Below, one piece after another: positions 4,623 through 7,068 of a DNA stretch of 7,068 nucleotides; position 1 is the first letter of the stretch, and each line of letters begins with the position of its first letter. The DNA is taken from positions 1 to 7,068 of the forward strand of contig JADFWU010000089.1 of assembly GCA_015234045.1 (NCBI GenBank), written 5' to 3'. The position numbers and the translations under genes are program-made. Source of the DNA: Magnetococcales bacterium. Its GTDB lineage: Bacteria > Pseudomonadota > Magnetococcia > Magnetococcales > JADFWU01. The notes beneath the pieces were generated by a model, which saw nothing but the letters and a program-made list of their open reading frames with translations, ran no database searches and was not told the origin of the DNA.

Positions 4623-7068
4623 CTAATCCAGATTAGGTGCCAGCCATTTAGCCATCAGATCCTGATCCATACCCTTACGCTGTGCATAATCAATCAATTG
4701 ATCAGTACGCAATCGACCAACCGAAAAGTAACGGCTTTCGGGATGAGCAAAGTAGTAGCCACATACTGAGGCGGCGGGATTCATGGCCAGGCTTTCGGTG
4801 AGGGTGACACCGGTTTTTTTGCTGGCATCCAGAATATTGAACAGCGCCGTTTTTTCAGTGTGATCAGGGCAGGCAGGATAACCCGGTGCAGGGCGAATAC
4901 CCTGATATTTTTCTTTGATCAGTTGATCATTTGCCAAAGACTCATCCGCAGCATAGCCCCAGAATTCAGTACGAATACGTTTATGGAGATGTTCAGCAAA
5001 CGCTTCTGCCAGCCGATCAGCCAGTGCTTTGACCATGATAATGCTGTAATCGTCGTGATCTGCTTCCAGCTTTTCGACTAAAAGATCAAGACCATCACCC
5101 GCAGTGACCATGAATGCGCCCAAATGATCGGGCAGGGGTGTCTCTTCGCTATATGGAGCAACGAAATCAGCCAGTGCCAGTTGAGGTGATTTGCCCTGGT
5201 GATCTATTTGTTGCCGCAGGGTGTGGACGGTGGTCACTATTTCTGTACGCTGATCATTGGTATAGAGTTCGATATCATCGCCGCGACTGTTGGCTGGGAA
5301 AAGACCAAAAACCGCATGAGCTTTGATCAATTTGCCTTGAACAATCAATTCCAACCAGCGCTGTGCATCTTCAAAGAGCTTTTTCGCTTCTGGGCCACTA
5401 TCCGGTTTTTGTAGGATTTCGGGGTAAATGCCTTTCAACTCCCAGGTATGGAAAAAGGGTGACCAGTCAATAAAGGGAATTAACTTGGTTAAATCATAGT
5501 CCAACAGGGTTTGAATGCCCATCTGCTTTGGTTGGGTAGGCAGTGGTTGTGTCCAATCAATGGGTGCGCGTTGTTGTCTGGCTTTTTCAATGGAGAGCGT
5601 GGGTTTGGCGGTTTTATTGAGTCTGGCTTGACGTAATGTCTCATGTTGCGCATTGATCTCTTGAATATAGTCCTCACGTTGGTTGTCGGCCATCAGTTTG
5701 GAGGCTACGCCCACTGCGCGGGATGCATCTTTAACATGGACGACAACGCCATCATAGTCAGGCGCGATTTTGACCGCTGTATGAATCTGCGAGGTGGTGG
5801 CTCCACCAACCAAAAGAGGACGTTTCCAGCCGATCCGGTTCATCTCTGTGGCAATTTCGACCATTTGAATCAACGAAGGTGTGATCAGACCGGAGAGTCC
5901 GACAATATCCACATCCTCTTCCTGTGCTTTGGCTAGAATATTTTCAGCGGGCACCATGACACCGAGATCAACCACTTCAAAGTTGTTGCACTGCAAGACG
6001 ACCTTGACGATGTTTTTTCCGATGTCATGCACATCGCCTTTGACCGTTGCCAGAAGGATTTTTCCTTTGGATGTGGATGCGCCTTTGGCTTGTGCTTCCT
6101 GAATGAACGGCACCAGATAGGCCACCGCTTTTTTCATCACACGGGCGCTTTTCACTACCTGTGGCAGAAACATTTTGCCATCGCCAAACAGATCACCCAC
6201 CTTGTTCATACCATCCATCAACGGTCCTTCAACCACCTCCAATGGGTGTTCAGCGACCTGACGGGCTTGTTCTACATCCGCTTCAATATGTTCGGTAATA
6301 CCTTTAACCATGGCATGGGTAAGGCGGGCATTGACCGGCAGATCACGCCAAGCGGCAATGACTTCTTCGGACTGAGCCGAGTCTCGGAAGGTGTCGGCTA
6401 CCTCTAACAATCGGTCAGTAGCATCGGTGCGTCGATTGAGCAGTACATCTTCTACTCGTTGACGCAGATCTTCGGGGATCTCCTCATAGACCGCCAGTTG
6501 GCCAGCATTGACGATACCCATATCCATACCCGCTTTGCCAGCATGGTAGAGAAAGGCCGAGTGCATGGCTTCGCGCACTGGGTTGTTGCCCCGGAATGAG
6601 AAAGAAACATTGCTGACACCGCCGCTCACCAGTGCATGGGGCAGGTTGGCTTTGATCCAGCGGGTAGATTCGATAAAGTCCAATGCGTAGACATTATGGG
6701 CTTCGATGCCAGTGGCCACCGCAAATATATTGGGATCAAAGATAATGTCTGCCGGAGAGAATCCCACCGTGTTGACCAGGATGTCGTAGGAGCGTTGACA
6801 GATTTCCTGACGGCGGGCCAGTGTGTCGGCTTGTCCTTTTTCATCAAAGGCCATGACGATGACTGCTGCGCCATATTGGCGGGCTAACGTGGCTTTCTCA
6901 ATAAAGGCGGCATCACCTTCTTTGACGCTGATGGAGTTCACCACGCCCTTGCCTTGAATGCGCTTGAGTCCTGCCTCAATCACCGTCCAGTCTGACGAAT
7001 CAATCATGATGGGAACGCGGCTGATATCCGGTTCTGAGGCGATCAGGTTGAGAAAGGTCACCATGGCG
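4623..7068 (-). CDS. metH: Cobalamin-dependent methionine synthase MetH, C-terminal two thirds (5' end outside window)
   Basis: MetH transfers a methyl group from 5-methyl-THF through B12 to homocysteine, giving methionine. The frame is open to the right edge. The visible 814 residues align along their length with E. coli MetH from about residue 410. Counting from the Met encoded at 7064, residues 1-190 are the end of the pterin domain ([29 protein letters not shown]). Residues about 240-330 are the B12 cap ([12 protein letters not shown]). Residues about 333-470 are the B12 domain with DVHDIG at 344-349, where H346 is the lower cobalt ligand (His759 in E. coli), plus [10 protein letters not shown] and GGATTS. 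Residues about 490-813 are the AdoMet-dependent reactivation domain with [10 protein letters not shown] at 724-733. It ends WLAPNLD, like the enterobacterial enzyme. The homocysteine/zinc domain and promoter lie outside the window, so a B12 riboswitch cannot be judged. Confidence 0.97.
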   Translation of the reverse strand, partial: AMVTFLNLIASEPDISRVPIMIDSSDWTVIEAGLKRIQGKGVVNSISVKEGDAAFIEKATLARQYGAAVIVMAFDEKGQADTLARRQEICQRSYDILVNTVGFSPADIIFDPNIFAVATGIEAHNVYALDFIESTRWIKANLPHALVSGGVSNVSFSFRGNNPVREAMHSAFLYHAGKAGMDMGIVNAGQLAVYEEIPEDLRQRVEDVLLNRRTDATDRLLEVADTFRDSAQSEEVIAAWRDLPVNARLTHAMVKGITEHIEADVEQARQVAEHPLEVVEGPLMDGMNKVGDLFGDGKMFLPQVVKSARVMKKAVAYLVPFIQEAQAKGASTSKGKILLATVKGDVHDIGKNIVKVVLQCNNFEVVDLGVMVPAENILAKAQEEDVDIVGLSGLITPSLIQMVEIATEMNRIGWKRPLLVGGATTSQIHTAVKIAPDYDGVVVHVKDASRAVGVASKLMADNQREDYIQEINAQHETLRQARLNKTAKPTLSIEKARQQRAPIDWTQPLPTQPKQMGIQTLLDYDLTKLIPFIDWSPFFHTWELKGIYPEILQKPDSGPEAKKLFEDAQRWLELIVQGKLIKAHAVFGLFPANSRGDDIELYTNDQRTEIVTTVHTLRQQIDHQGKSPQLALADFVAPYSEETPLPDHLGAFMVTAGDGLDLLVEKLEADHDDYSIIMVKALADRLAEAFAEHLHKRIRTEFWGYAADESLANDQLIKEKYQGIRPAPGYPACPDHTEKTALFNILDASKKTGVTLTESLAMNPAASVCGYYFAHPESRYFSVGRLRTDQLIDYAQRKGMDQDLMAKWLAPNLD

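Noticed and set aside
4860-6887. Several plus-strand frames of 70-126 residues inside metH
   Set aside because: They lie antisense to strongly conserved MetH sequence and have no domain signals.

Overview
The window is a chromosome-like stretch with four or five ordinary bacterial genes and no phage, IS, CRISPR or RNA gene that I can see. Dense Gram-negative markers point to a proteobacterium (Pseudomonadota) with roughly balanced GC. These are a type I-secreted RTX protein, a Sec-exported periplasmic binding protein, and a cobalamin-dependent MetH that tracks the E. coli sequence closely. A finer placement would be a guess. Marine gammaproteobacteria and magnetotactic cocci (Magnetococcales) both carry this kind of gene mix.

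Left part (1-1008, + strand): the C-terminal 335 residues of a large RTX protein whose N-terminus lies outside the window. It opens with perfect 21-nt tandem repeats encoding GQSGKGE. These are followed by one beta-sandwich-like domain, eleven RTX calcium-binding nonapeptides, and a C-terminal type I secretion target region. A strong intrinsic terminator (1099-1137) closes the gene.

Middle part (1151-2971, + strand): a two-domain protein with an N-terminal Ser/Thr kinase domain with all main catalytic motifs and a C-terminal FGE-sulfatase (SUMF1-like, C-type-lectin fold) domain. The long open frame extends upstream to 1034, but that extension runs through the terminator, so I place the start at ATG 1151, only 13 nt after the T-tract. 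A 12-nt sequence in the terminator is repeated over this start codon. The FGE-like domain lacks the cysteine pair of oxidative formylglycine generators as I align it. Its last 40 residues have the layout seen in variable regions of diversity-generating retroelement targets. No reverse transcriptase or template repeat is visible here. This is the most unusual part of the window.

Right part: a stand-alone periplasmic solute-binding protein (3136-3984, + strand) with its own likely promoter and a good ribosome binding site. It converges, with a single base between stop codons, on a minus-strand pair. That pair is metH (7068-4623, cut by the window edge) followed 52 nt later by a YkgJ-type cysteine-cluster protein (4570-3986), which may be co-transcribed. 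MetH serves methionine synthesis and folate recycling. The link of the YkgJ-type protein to it is positional only.
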